Source: Dromiciops gliroides
Taxonomy: Eukaryota > Chordata > Mammalia > Microbiotheria > Microbiotheriidae
Length of the DNA stretch: 64,000 bases
NCBI RefSeq assembly: GCF_019393635.1
Contig: NC_057863.1
Coordinates: 645,338,660-645,402,659, forward strand
Direction of reading: 5' to 3'
The notes under the pieces: generated by a model
Told to the model about the DNA's origin: nothing
Databases searched by the model: none
What the model saw: only the letters and a program-made list of their open reading frames with translations
Translations under genes and position numbers: made by a program
Part shown: positions 42,938 to 54,095 of the stretch, piece after piece
Layout: each line of letters opens with the position of its first letter
Numbering within the stretch: position 1 is the first letter of the stretch

Positions 42938-43150
42938 ATAATGAGCTAGCATTTTAAAGTTTGCAAGGTGCGTTATATGTTATCTCATCTTATCCTTACA
43001 ACCCTGTGAGGTGGATGCTGTTATCCACAGGAAGAATCTGTGGCTGAGAGAGGTTTAGCAATTTGCCCTGGGTCACAGAACTAGGAAGTTTGTGCGATGG
43101 GATTCAAATTCAGGTCTTCCTAAGTGCCTTGCTTTGTGCCACTTGGCCTA
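42938..43150 (-). repeat. MIR
   Basis: TATCTCATCTTATCCTTACA and TGCCCTGGGTCACAGAACTA in reverse orientation. Confidence 0.65.
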
Positions 43151-43964
43151 AAAATCTAAGAATGTTGGCCACAAGCTCCCCTTGTTGCGCTGGGGGGCTG
43201 TGAGGACCACATAACATTTGCAAAGTGCCTAGCACATAGGAGGCACTTAAAGGCATAGTAACCTTTCTTGGTTAGACTCCCCCCAAAACAAGCTGTCTCC
43301 ATTTATTGCTTCTCCTCCCTCTCACTAGATCAGCTTTGCTCTGGCTTATGACCTCACCGTTCAACTGAGACGGAAGGCCCCCTCCAAAATGACCCCTGAT
43401 CTCATCCTCTCTCTGCTCTATCCCATGCTCACTCAGCTCCTTAGCTGACTTTTATGAAAGTGTAACTAGCCATTGTGTTCCAGTGGCTCCCTATTACGCC
43501 CAGGATCAAACAGAAAAAGAATCTTTTGGGCATTTAAAGCCCTACATAATCTGGTCTCTTCCTGTGCCACCAACTTCTCATCCTCCCTGACCCGAAGCAT
43601 TTCACAAGGTCAATTAATTAATCAGCTTCTTTCTCCTCAGGGACACTCGCTCCAGCCTGGGTTTTCTCCTTGGCTGTTATGACTCTTTGGATGGGTCTTC
43701 ATCCATCCATGTCGGGCCTGTGGGTCCACCCCCACCCCCACCCCCTTGCTCTCCATTTCTCGTTTCTCTTCTTCCCCTAGCCAGTTTCTCTCCCATGAAT
43801 CAAATGTCCTCTAGATCTACATATTTGGCCTTTGTCTCTTTCTGGAACTCCATCTCACCAAATGTCTCTGGGACATCTTTAACGTCTCATAGGTGTCTCA
43901 GACTCAAAGGGTCCAAAAGAGAGTTCGTTCTTTCTCCCTAAATCCACCCCTCTCTTTTGAACTA

Positions 43965-44087
43965 GTTTGAGAAGTTGGTGGCACAGGAAAAGACCAAGTT
44001 ATGCGGGGCTTTAAATGCCCAAAAGATTGTTTTTCTGTTCGATCCTGGGCATAATAGGTCTTTTCCTGTGCCACCAACTTCTCAAAC
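43965..44087. repeat. Perfect 31-bp inverted repeat with 61-bp loop (fold-back)
   Basis: Arms 43965-43995 and 44057-44087 are exact reverse complements (left arm starts GTTTGAGAAGTTGGTGGCAC). The loop is the reverse complement of the L2 segment also present directly at about 43493-43553. Confidence 0.93.
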
Positions 44088-44617
44088 CTCATTCCCCTCA
44101 GGGACTTGATACAGGCACACTGGTCCCCTTGCAATTCCTGTCTCTGTTTCTTGGCATGCCTGACACATTCTGCACCCTTGCCTCTACCTGGCTTCCTTCG
44201 CTCGAGTCCAGCTTTCTGTAGGAGGCCTTCTCTGGTCCCCCAGCTCCTAGGACCAACCCTCCGAGGTACCTTCCATCTTTTCTGTACTGTATGGACCTAG
44301 GGTTATATCATCTCTCTCATTAGTGTGTATGCTCCTGGAGGTGGGGTATAATATGGAGTATAGCCCAGTGCTGGGAACCTAGTAAGTGCTTAATAAATGT
44401 GGACTGAATGGTTCATGCCCACCCTGCTCCAGTTTAAATGCCCTCATTCCCATTTCCTCATTCCCACTTTCTCCTCTCCTCTGTCCCTGAGTTGGCTTCC
44501 TTCCTATGATCCAGGATCAGTCACATCTCCAACTGTCTGAGAGGCATCTCTACCTGGAGACCTGGTCGGCATCTCAGACTCTACACACACTAAACAGAAC
44601 TTACCTTGGTGTCAAAA

Positions 44618-44718
44618 CTTGTTATTCAGTCATGTCTGAACTGGTGATCCCATTTGGGGTTCTTGCCAGAGATACTGCAGTGATCTGCCATTTCCTTCTC
44701 CAGCTCATCTTACAGCTT
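44618..44718 (-). repeat. Long SINE, partial
   Basis: GTTATTCAGTCATGTCTGAA, CCCATTTGGGGTTCTTGCCA, CCATTTCCTTCTCCAGCTCA. Confidence 0.75.
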
Positions 44719-45440
44719 GGAGTCATCCTCAGCTCTTCCTTTCATCTCCTCCCTCCATATCTAGCTAACTGCCCAGTCTTACTGATTCTACTTGAATGAT
44801 GCTTCTCCCATCCACCCTGTTCTCTTACATCCTGTTTCCTGAATGCTTTATTCTCGACTCTTGTAGTCAGTGAGTCACTCAATTAACAAGCACTTATTAA
44901 GCGACTACGAAAGGCTCAGACCAACCATGTCAGCTGCCTTTTCTATCCCTGCAGCTTCTTCCTCTCATTCATTGCTGAGTTTTTCCTAGGACATACAATT
45001 TCAGTAGGACCAACCATCCTTCATTAATCTGGGGCTCCTCCCCCAATCACCCCCAAGGTGATTAACAGACCTTGTGAAAGGCTCCAGCTCAGGAAGGATG
45101 AGGATTGAGAAAGGACTTTAGATCAGTGAGGCTGGTGGCCTTGCACAGCCCTGCCTCACTTAACTCCAAGTCATGACGTCACCTCCCAGTGTCATGGTCC
45201 TCTTCCTTCAAGAAGGAAGGACAACGTCTTCTCTCTGTATTCCCAGACCTTATTATGTTGCTTGACCCAGAGTAAGTCCTGTGCCAGAGTAGGCACTGTG
45301 GTCAAGTCTTAGGGCCAGGAAGAAAAGCAACCCCCCGCCCCCAACCCATCTGTCCCTGCCCTCAGAAAGCTCACAGTCACGGGGGAAACACATGCCTATA
45401 ACTATACACAGACGAGATATACAAGGTAATATACAAGTAG

Positions 45441-45846
45441 CGGCAGCTAGGTGGCACAGTGGATAGAACATACTGCGAGCTCACTTAGAGCTGCAGCCCT
45501 TCTCAGAGCCGGCCCCGGGAGCAGAGGTAGCTCGTCTTTTTTTTTTTTTTTTTTTTTTTTTTGCAGGGCAATTGGGGTTAAGTGACTTGCCCACGGTCAC
45601 ACAGCTAGTAAGTGTTAAGTGTCTGAGGCCGGATTTGAACTCAGGTCCTCCTGAATCCAGGGCCGATGCTCTATCCACTGCGCCACCTAGCTGCCCTGGT
45701 AGCTCGTCTTTGTTACCCATCCACGCTGCCAGCCTACCCTTAACCTGCACCTTGGAGTCAGGAGGACCTGAGTTCAAATTCAGCCTTAGTTACTAGCTGT
45801 GTGACCCTGGGCAAGTTACTTAACCCCAACTGCCTCAAAAAAACAA
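45441..45846 (+). repeat. Short SINE interrupted twice
   Basis: The head lies at 45441-45472 and the tail at 45752-45846. Between are about 70 bp of unrelated GC-rich DNA and a reverse SINE. Confidence 0.7.
45540..45697 (-). repeat. Short SINE nested with target duplication
   Basis: GGTAGCTCGTCTTT at 45526-45539 and 45698-45711; T-run of more than 20. Confidence 0.93.
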
Positions 45847-45851
45847 AACCA

Positions 45852-46012
45852 GGGGCAGCTGGGTGGTGCAGTGGATAGAGCACCTACCCTGGATTCAGGA
45901 GGACCTGAGTTCAAATCCGACCTCAGACACTTGATATTTACTAGCTGTAAGTCACTTAACCCTCATTGCCCTGCAAAAAAACCAAACCAAACCAAAACCA
46001 AAACACCCCCCC
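45852..46012 (+). repeat. Short SINE
   Basis: GGGGCAGCTGGGTGGTGCAG head, CATTGCCCTGC tail, AACCAAAACC-rich end. Confidence 0.9.
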
Positions 46013-46019
46013 CAAGATA

Positions 46020-46460
46020 TATACAAGGAAGGTAACCTCAGAAAAAAGACATTGATATTAAGAGGACCAGAAAAGGTGTCCTGCAGGTGAGACTTTAGTT
46101 GACACTTGAAGCCAGAGAAACCAGGAGGTTGAGATGAGGCAGGGTAGCATTATAGGAATGGGGGGTGGGGGTGGGAGGCAGTGAAAATACCCAGAATCAG
46201 GATATATTATGTCCTCCATGAGGAAGATCAAGGAGGCCTGTGTTATAGAGTAAGTAGAGGGAAGAAGTGGGAAGACTGAAGGTGAGTCAGCTTTAAAAGC
46301 CCAACAGAGGGTTTCAGATTGGATGCTGCCAGCAGTGGCAGAAGCCTGAAGAGGAGGATGGGATGAGGGTGGGGGTGGGCGTATGCTTTGGTTAGATCAC
46401 TTTGGTAGCTGACAGAGGAAGCACTGGGGTGGGGAGAGGCCTTGAGGGAAAGACACCCAC
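46020..46460. repeat. Old unclassified interspersed repeat
   Basis: AAGGTGTCCTGCAGGTGAGA and TTTCAGATTGGATGCTGCCA style segments match the dispersed family seen at 13.55 kb. No coding content. Confidence 0.35.
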
Positions 46461-46461
46461 C

Positions 46462-46618
46462 AGGGGCAGCTAGGTGGTGCAGTGGATAGAGCACCAGCCC
46501 TGGATTTAGGAGGACCTGAGTTCAAATCTGGCCTCAGACACTTGACATTTACTAGCTATGTGACCCTGGGCAAGTCACTTAACCCTCATTGCCCCACCAA
46601 AAAAGAGAGAGAGAGAGA
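46462..46618 (+). repeat. Short SINE
   Basis: GGGGCAGCTAGGTGGTGCAG head, CATTGCCCCACC plus AGAGAG tail. Confidence 0.92.
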
Positions 46619-46619
46619 T

Positions 46620-47320
46620 CATGAAGACTGATTCACAGGACTTGGACAGACTGGATATGACAATGTGACAGTCAGTCCCAGGAGGATGACACAGTCTGGT
46701 GCTTGTAAAATAATGTTGCCCTCTCTCACTAGTAAAAGAGAAATATGGAAGGGAAAAAGTTTTTTGAGGAAAGATAATGAGTATAGTTTTGGTCATGTTA
46801 GGGTTACAATATCTATGGGATACCAAATTTGAACTAAGAGACAACTGGAGATGTGGGACTAAAGATCAGGAGAGAATTTGGGGCTGGATAAATAGATCTG
46901 AGAATCAGATCACTTTCATACCCCTACTCAATTTAATCATTATTTACTCAGGTCATTGTGATTTAATGGGCACTGGTGATTGTATTAGTTAAGGGTACTA
47001 AAAACCCAATTAATTTTGAGTTAGTTATGTTAGCTGTATGAATGAGTTATGTAAGTTACAACCAATTAACTTGATATATATTGATAGTATGACTTCTAAT
47101 TGATTTATATGATCAATTTATTATCGTATTAGTTAGACCTGTTACAAGAAAATGTATTGTGTTAGGTTGTTGTATTAGTAATAACCCCTCACCCCTATGA
47201 ATTACTCCCACCCACTCCTAAGATCTTTGCTTTAAAACCATAATGCTTAAAGGGCTCTTCACTTAGGACTGGTGAACTTGTTTTAAAAAAATGTCTATAA
47301 TTGTATTTTGGGGTTTTGGG
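46620..47320. other. Repeat remnant and AT-rich unclassified DNA
   Basis: Up to about 46915 resembles an old dispersed repeat. 46915-47230 is AT-rich with three spaced GTATTAGT words and no recognised homology. Confidence 0.35.
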
Positions 47321-47321
47321 G

Positions 47322-47455
47322 GTTTTTTGTGGGCAACGGGGGTTAAGTGACTTGCCCAGGGTCACAGAGCTAGTAAGTGTCTGAGGCTGGATTTGAACTC
47401 AGGTACTCCTGAATCCGAGGCCGGTGCTTTATCCACTATGCCACCTAGCCGCCCC
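47322..47455 (-). repeat. Short SINE
   Basis: GTGGGCAACGGGGGTTAAGT start, CCACCTAGCCGCCCC end; CTATAA(T/C)TGTATTTT on both sides. Confidence 0.9.
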
Positions 47456-47459
47456 CTAT

Positions 47460-48019
47460 AACTGTATTTTCACGTAACCGATTTCCGTTTTTAAAGACCA
47501 CAGACTGCCTGCCCAAGGGAGTGTGTTCTAAGGGCCCTTTCAAGCTCTGACATTTCATGTTTCACCTAAGTCCTCTGGCAATGAGTCCACACTTGGGCAT
47601 TCATCTCTGGGTTCCTATGGGGCACACGCCCTCAATGCACAGGCATCCCTGCCTGATTCCACTAATTGGCTGTGGGTAAGCCAGAAGACATTACCTGCTC
47701 CAGGTGAACAGGAGGAAAACAGTGAGCTGGAGTCAAATTATCAACGAGATTGGCTCAAAGCTCTTGGGCTGATGGGGTGAGGCCTGTGAGTGGGCTAGGT
47801 GAGTGGGGGGGGGGCTGTCTGGCTTGACGACAGAGCTGTAGAAACTGACAGGGACCCGCTTCATCGGTGATCTGAAGTCATTAGGGAAAAGCCGCTAGCT
47901 GGTGGAGTTGGAAGAGAGAGTGAAACTCCTCAGAAAGCAGGATTTGCCTAATGAGAAACCATCACGTGAAGCCTTAGAACATTAGTAAAAATATGCAAGA
48001 TAAAGAAAGGGGAGTGTGC

Positions 48020-48058
<39 letters not shown>

Positions 48059-49420
48059 GGTGGTGGAGACGTTTCTTAGGAAAAAGCCCCCAGGCAGACT
48101 GGAGAGGTTATAAACCATTCATAAACATCAGCACACACCTGTCAGATCCAGTCGGAGGGGCTGGGGTACCAAGACAAAAGCCAAACAACTCAGACCTTCC
48201 AAGGGGAGACCTTTTATCTGGGGAGTCGATATGTAGACAGATAGCTAAATGAGTGGTCATGGAAGGGAGGGAGGGATTTGTGATTGGGGAGAGCAGAACA
48301 TCCTGCACGACTGACTCGGCCTCGGTCCTCTCCTGTCCTCAGAGTCCCTTGGATCGGAGGCCCCAAAACCTCCCCAGAAGGAACGAGCCCAAGACAGTTA
48401 GGCTCATTTCCCCCAGACGAACTGTTCTGGGATACTTCTGCCCCTTCAGCTTCTTGGCACCGGGCCTGGCTCAAAGCAGGTGTGCAAGGCACTGGGGGAA
48501 AACGTACTGGAGTGGGGCCAAACAGACCCTTAGGTAGTGGTGTGATGGGACTGGGTAGCATCAAGCTCTAGTCTATGATGCTTCTGCAAGGGCTAAATCA
48601 AGCAGCTTGAGCTGGCTTGCGGGGGCCCCATCAATGACCCCACTTTTCTGTGACTTGGTTTTGTGGGGTTACCGCTTTGATCAGTCCGAGGCAGCCCCAG
48701 GAGTCAGGGAAGGTTAGACAGGACAATATAAAGAAGTGCTCCAGGGCTGGAAGGGGGAACTTCTCTTCCTTTGTATTCCTGTCAAGCACACAATTGGCAC
48801 TTGATAAAAATCAAATTAAAGCCACTTGGGTGTGGATTCTGGCTCACCCACCTAACTAGTGCTAGCTAGCTGGCACTTAGAGCTTTAGCTTTGCCAAGGA
48901 CCTTACATTAGTCACATCAACTACTCACAGCTCCTAAGAAGGGAGGGAGGGAGCGCTCTCTTCTGTTTATAGAGGCTGTCATTTGCCCAGGGCCGGCCAG
49001 TGTCCCGAGGTGGGATCCCAAATGCAGTGCTCCAGCCCCATGACCCCTGCCTTGTCTGTGCCAGCTTCCAAGCCTGTAAAATGAGGGGTTGCACTAGGGG
49101 AAACTGGTCTCTGATCCCCGCCCAGTCAGGACACCCTGTGATCCCAAGTGCTTAGGCACCCTATTCTGGAATTCCCAGTTCTTCTGGCAGAGAGAGAGGG
49201 GTCAGAGGATCAAAGACCAGTTCCAATCTCACACCCTGGAAACCAATATACCACATCAGGGGTGGGGGGAAGGTGTTGAGGCAGGTGCTGTTTTCCATAG
49301 CTGGTCTGTTCTTTGGCTCCCAACAGAACCGTCCTCCGATCCCCCACTGTCCTGTCCACTAACATGACAGCAAACCGGAAAAGAGGTGAGGTCCCCTTCC
49401 TACAATCTGTCTGGAGACCA
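47460..49420. other. Mostly unique intergenic DNA
   Basis: One (GT)n microsatellite at 48023-48052. No exon with matching splice sites recognised on either strand. Low repeat density for this window. Confidence 0.5.
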
Positions 49421-49422
49421 GA

Positions 49423-49570
49423 TTTTTTTTTTTTTGGCGGAGCAATGGGGGTTAAGTGACTTGCCCAGGGTCACACAGCTAGTAAGTGTCAAGTGTCTGG
49501 GGCCAGATTTGAACTCAGGTCCTCCTGAATTCAGGGTCAGTGCTTTATCCACTGCGCCACCTAGCCGCCC
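49423..49570 (-). repeat. Short SINE
   Basis: T-run, GGCGGAGCAATGGGGGTTAA, ending CCACCTAGCCGCCCC; AGACCAGATTTT flanks. Confidence 0.92.
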
Positions 49571-49784
49571 CAAGACCAGATTTTAGAAAAAGAAAACGTA
49601 GGCCTGTGATTTCATCCAGATAGGGAGCTCTCTCTAAGGTAGATCGGCACCTTTCCTGTAACTCTACAGGGTCTGAGAGTTGTCTGGCATAAGGAGAAGT
49701 GATTGGGCCAGGGTTGTGCATCCAGTATGCCAGGGGTAGGACCAGAACCTAGACCTCACTGATTCAGCACTCCACTAGAAATGA

Positions 49785-50020
49785 AAACTACAATGTCTTG
49801 TCTGATTCTTCATGACCCCATTTGGGGTTTTCTTGGCAGAGATACTGGAGGGTTTTTTTTCATTTCCTTCTCCAGCTCTTTTTACAGATGAGGAAAGGGA
49901 GACAAACAGGGTGCAATGACTTGCCCAGGGTCACACAACCAGTAAGTCTGAAGCCAAATTTGAATTCAGGTCTTCCTGACTCCAAGCACTCTAACCATTT
50001 GTGCCAACCAGCTGCCCAAC
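49785..50020 (-). repeat. Long CORE/MIR-like SINE
   Basis: CCCCATTTGGGGTTTTCTTG, ATTTCCTTCTCCAGCTC, ACTTGCCCAGGGTCACACAA in reverse orientation. Confidence 0.82.
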
Positions 50021-50527
50021 AACTTCGGATTATCTCTACATTTAACCTAGTGAAGGATGCTGGGAGGTCAGATTCAATAAGCCCCATGCCACAAAAATAA
50101 GAAAGTCATCTTCACTTCCCTGGCTTCAGGGTGGCTCTCTCCTGGGGTCATATGAGGGAATTATTTCCCAGGTGGCAGAAGGAAGTGGCTGCAACATTCC
50201 AAATTCCCAGGCACTCTGCCCAATAGGCAGACTTCACAGAATCAATCTGACCTGCTTGTCTACCTGCTGGCAAAAACCTATTGCCAAACGTAGCGCTTTC
50301 AAGCCATTAAGTAAACCAAAAACTAACAAGCCCTGTGATGTAATACCCTTAGGAGGGTTGGGAGACAACACCAATCCCTCTTCCTCCATTACTTAGACCC
50401 CATTCCACATGAGTAATTGGAGCTGCTTTTAGGAGGATGACAACTGATGTGCCCTGGGGCTCCTTCCTACTCCCAAGATGCCCTACGGACCTGGCTCCCC
50501 ATCATGACCAAAGCTGTGCATTTCTGG

Positions 50528-50722
50528 GCAGAAGTTCTCAAAGTGTGAAGGATGTCTGAAAGGCCAAAACCATGTGCACGATAACCCTAAGATGTCTTTA
50601 TTCCCAATGGTAAATATCTACAGATAAAAACTCACATAAATGAAAACTCTTCCGGGGTGGGGAGAGGACTCTTCAGAGGGGGCCGGTCCTGAGACCAACC
50701 AGTTTGAGAATCACTGGCTTGG
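50528..50722. mobile_element. hAT-type DNA transposon fossil
   Basis: AGTTCTCAAAGTGTGAAGGA at one end and CCAGTTTGAGAATCACTGGC at the other are imperfect inverted termini of the element type also at 20998-21192. Confidence 0.55.
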
Positions 50723-51500
50723 CCATCTTCAAAGAAGCCATCAGACCCAAAGGGCATCCCGCAGCCTTGCTTCAGCTTTCAGGAAGGCCATGCTGAGGGG
50801 ACGCTCCCACGTGGTGCAGGGCCCAGGTTCCCATCCCCTCTGAGCAGCTTCGGTTCCCCTAGCTGACAAATGAGGGAGCTGGCTCCATGAGAGCGCCTTC
50901 TAAGAATCAACAATGGGCTGAAGGTTAGCACCTAGCCCATTAAGCAAACACAGCAGGTACTGAGTGCTGGTTGAACTGAATTCTCCCATCCAGGCTCGAG
51001 GGGGAGCAGAAGCTGATGAAGGAAAGCCTGCAGCCAGGGCAGACTCTGCCTCCCCGACAACAGGAGCAGCCAATAGAGCTTTCTCCCTGGGAAGGTACAG
51101 CCTCACAGCCAGCAGAGATGGAGTGGGGGAACTGGGCTGACTCCAGCCAATCCTCGCCCAAGAACACAGCCTCCTATCAACAGTTCCTCCTTATTCCTAA
51201 CTTCTCTTTCTCACGACCATCATGAAGTGGAATTATTCAGCAGATGACAGCTTCTTTCCCCATGAGACTCTGGGGCACTGCACCAGTCAAAGCCCTACCC
51301 CTTTCCCTGTCTCTCCATTCTCCTCTCAAACTCTCCAGTCTTCTTGTAACCCCAGGAATGTGGTGAGAATCCAAGGCCAAGGGCGGGAAGGATCCTCTGC
51401 TGCCGGAGAGAAGAGGGCTCCTTTAGGATCCGAGAGATCATGGCCAGGAAACGAGTCCTGTTCTCTGAAAAGATTTCCAGCACAGAAGAAAGACAAGGCC
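50723..51500. other. Intergenic DNA just past the SAE1 3' end
   Basis: Unique-looking; no repeat family or exon recognised. Confidence 0.4.
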
Positions 51501-52356
51501 CAAAGCAACCAGCTTTATTTTATTCTGTTTTTCATAATCCAGGAAAATAGAGAAAACATGTAAAACACAACAGCTGCCATTAGGATGGGCAAAAGAACAC
51601 CACATTAGTAACACCCCCCCCCCACTCCATAAAAAAAGAAACTCCTGTGAATGATTCTACCAGCTTCCGTAACAGGGCCTTCAGGAGCCGGCACAGGCTG
51701 GGCCTTTCTAGGGGGCAATTTTAAAATTCAAAGACTTCCCTCAAAGTGCCTGCAATTGTTAGTCAGTCACAATGACTAAAGGGAAGCCAAAGAGGAGAGG
51801 GATGCCCTCCTCAGTGGGTGACTTAAGAGAAAGCAGGAATAAGGCTCGATTTGAACGGGCCTGTCTAACACAGGGATTCTAAACTAAAACGCCAAGCCCT
51901 GTGTCAGGCCCAGGTGCCCTTCCTTCCCGTGCCCCACCCACGGGCACTTGCCTAAATCTGGAAGCTATTCCCCCTGGCCCAGCCTCTATTCCCCACCTGA
52001 AGTCTGACCCCAACTGGGCATGCCTGCCGATGGGGAATCAGGACAGGCTGCCCTGCCCATCCCAGAGAAGCATCCCAAGGAATATAAAAAAGCAAGCAAG
52101 CTTGGCTGGGACGGGACTGACGAATGGCCGGGGTCAGTGACCTCTGCTCGGGGAGGATAAACGTGGTAGGGAATCATGCCGAGATGCTAACAGTCAGGCT
52201 CCAAACCCCCTTGTATTGACCAGCGTCTGTTAACGACTGCAAGCACACCTGCTGAACCCCAATGTGAAAGGCTCTTCTCTTTGGGGCACTGGGGTGGGGG
52301 TTGCGTCTGGACCTCAATAGTGTGCTGCAGGTCATCTCGGGGCCGAAGGCTTGCTT
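51500..52356 (-). other. SAE1: SAE1 3' UTR
   Basis: About 850 nt of repeat-free DNA from the stop codon to a double polyadenylation signal. The end is inferred from that signal. Confidence 0.7.
51514..51524 (-). promoter_or_regulatory. SAE1 polyadenylation signal (overlapping pair)
   Basis: On the minus strand AATAAAATAAA, two overlapping AATAAA hexamers, followed by GCTGG-rich sequence. Confidence 0.8.
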
Positions 52357-52449
52357 TCATTTTGGGCCAAGACACTCGACAATCCCATTTCCCTTAATTC
52401 CATCGAAAAAGAAGAAGTTGTTGTGAGGAGGGTCCCTCTGAGACAAGGC
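52357..52449 (-). CDS. SAE1: SAE1 last coding exon
   Basis: After CCCTCCTCAG it encodes ALSQRDPPHNNFFFFDGIKG and NGIVECLGPK followed by TGA at 52357-52359; only one change from the human tail (GIKG for GMKG). Confidence 0.97.
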   Translation of the reverse strand, partial: ALSQRDPPHNNFFFFDGIKGNGIVECLGPK

Positions 52450-54044
52450 CTGAGGAGGGAGTCAGAAAAACAATTTCCACTTTAGTATTTAGAAGGGACA
52501 GATGAAAAAGAGGCAGGGACTGGTTCAGTTTTCATCTCTACCTGATGAGGTCAAGGGCCTTCCACAGAGAAACTGGATGTCCCTTCACTCACAAAACCTG
52601 TTGCGCGGCTCAGGGACACAACAGGACCAGGGGACAGAAAAAATTCCAGGGAGGCAGATGGTGCAAATTTCTAACTCAAACTGTGTGCAGCAAGTTTCCC
52701 ATCTCCAGGCATATTCAAGTGGCTTTCTGAGATGCTGGAGAGGGAGTGCATCGTGCGATGGAGGCTGTCACTCTTTAGATGAGTGTGCATGTGTGAAGGA
52801 GTATCCTGTGTATGTGGGAGGGATGAGATGGAAGAGGAGCATCGGCCTACACCTAGTCTGGGCAGTGCAAATAGCAAGAAAGGGACGATGCCTTTGAGAA
52901 GGGCATGGAACAGTGAGTCTGGGGAGTGTCTCAACGAGACCCAAGCGGGACCCCAGCTCTGCCACGAAGTGGTTGAGTCTCCATAGTGTGTTCTCCGAAG
53001 AGTGACCCAGGAGGACTAGAATGTTTCTACATCCCTGTCCAGCACCTCATATTTACATGGTGCTTTGAAGTACATGAAGGACTTGGGCCTGAGCTGTCAA
53101 GGGTGGTCTCAGGAAATGGGCTTGGTATGATGGGGCGGGGACAGTCAGGGACAGCTCCACAAGACACTAGACTGGGGGCAAGAGGTAAAGAGGTCCCTTC
53201 ATGGAGGACAGGGCAGGAAGGGATTCCAAACACACCCCGGGCCAAGAATGCAGAGTACTCTGGCCATCTGGGGTAAACAGAAACAGGATGCGAGCTGACA
53301 GCTGTTGGGGCGGGTAGGAGGGGCCGGTGAGGAGATGGGCACCAGACTGGAGACACCGTCACGTACAGAGGGGATGAGGGCATCACTCTATGCAGAAGCC
53401 TAAGGAGTGTATGGAAGAGAGCCATCACTGCCAGGCTCCTGAAGCCTTGGTCAGATCCTCCTGTGTGTCCTCTTTCTTTCTCTTCTGCCCAGGAAATCTT
53501 GGATGACTTTTGTGTGTGTGTGTGTGGGGGGGGGGGGGGCAATGAGGGTTAAGTGACTCGCCCAGGGTCACACAGCTAGTGTCAAGTGTCTGAGGCCGGC
53601 TTTGAACTCAGGTCCTCCTGCATCCAGGGCCAGTGCTTTATCCACTGTGCCACCTAGCTGCCCTGTCGGGAAATCTTAAGAGTACAGAGGGGAATAGCCC
53701 CCATGTTCCGGGCAGACCCCACTGAGAGTAATGAGCATAGTATCGAGTGCCACATTTTAGGAAGGCCAATGACAAGATGGACCATATGCCAGGAGGCAAT
53801 ACGGGTAGTAGCAACACAAAATTTCAGGAAAGGACTGGGGGTGCAGGGAGCATAGATGTGACATAGAGATGAGGCAAGGAAAATACACCTCTGGTGATTA
53901 CTGAAAACAGAAGCTTAAAAAGAAGCATATAAGAAAGGAAATCTAATTCAGGGCATCCAGGAACCCCAAAATGTCAGTTGTTATTGGTGATTCTGGAATC
54001 CTGGATGCCCTAAAATCTTACACACGCTCACCAGCACACACACA

Positions 54045-54095
<51 letters not shown>

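Larger units (their letters stand above)
41325..44415 (+). repeat. L2 LINE remnants with nested SINEs and a MIR
   Basis: Blocks: 41325-41552 and 41705-41730 (GCAGTGGCTCCCTACAAAAA), 42180-42935 (second-ORF endonuclease-like NFNIHIDTPSSTLPSQLFN from 42430), 43260-44415 (repeated 3' portions ending GTAAGTGCTTAATAAATG). Order suggests more than one L2 copy. Confidence 0.6.

Noticed and set aside
46915-47230. AT-rich block with repeated GTATTAGT words as a nuclear mitochondrial insert or DNA transposon
   Set aside because: No mitochondrial gene could be read and no terminal inverted repeats or target duplication were found.
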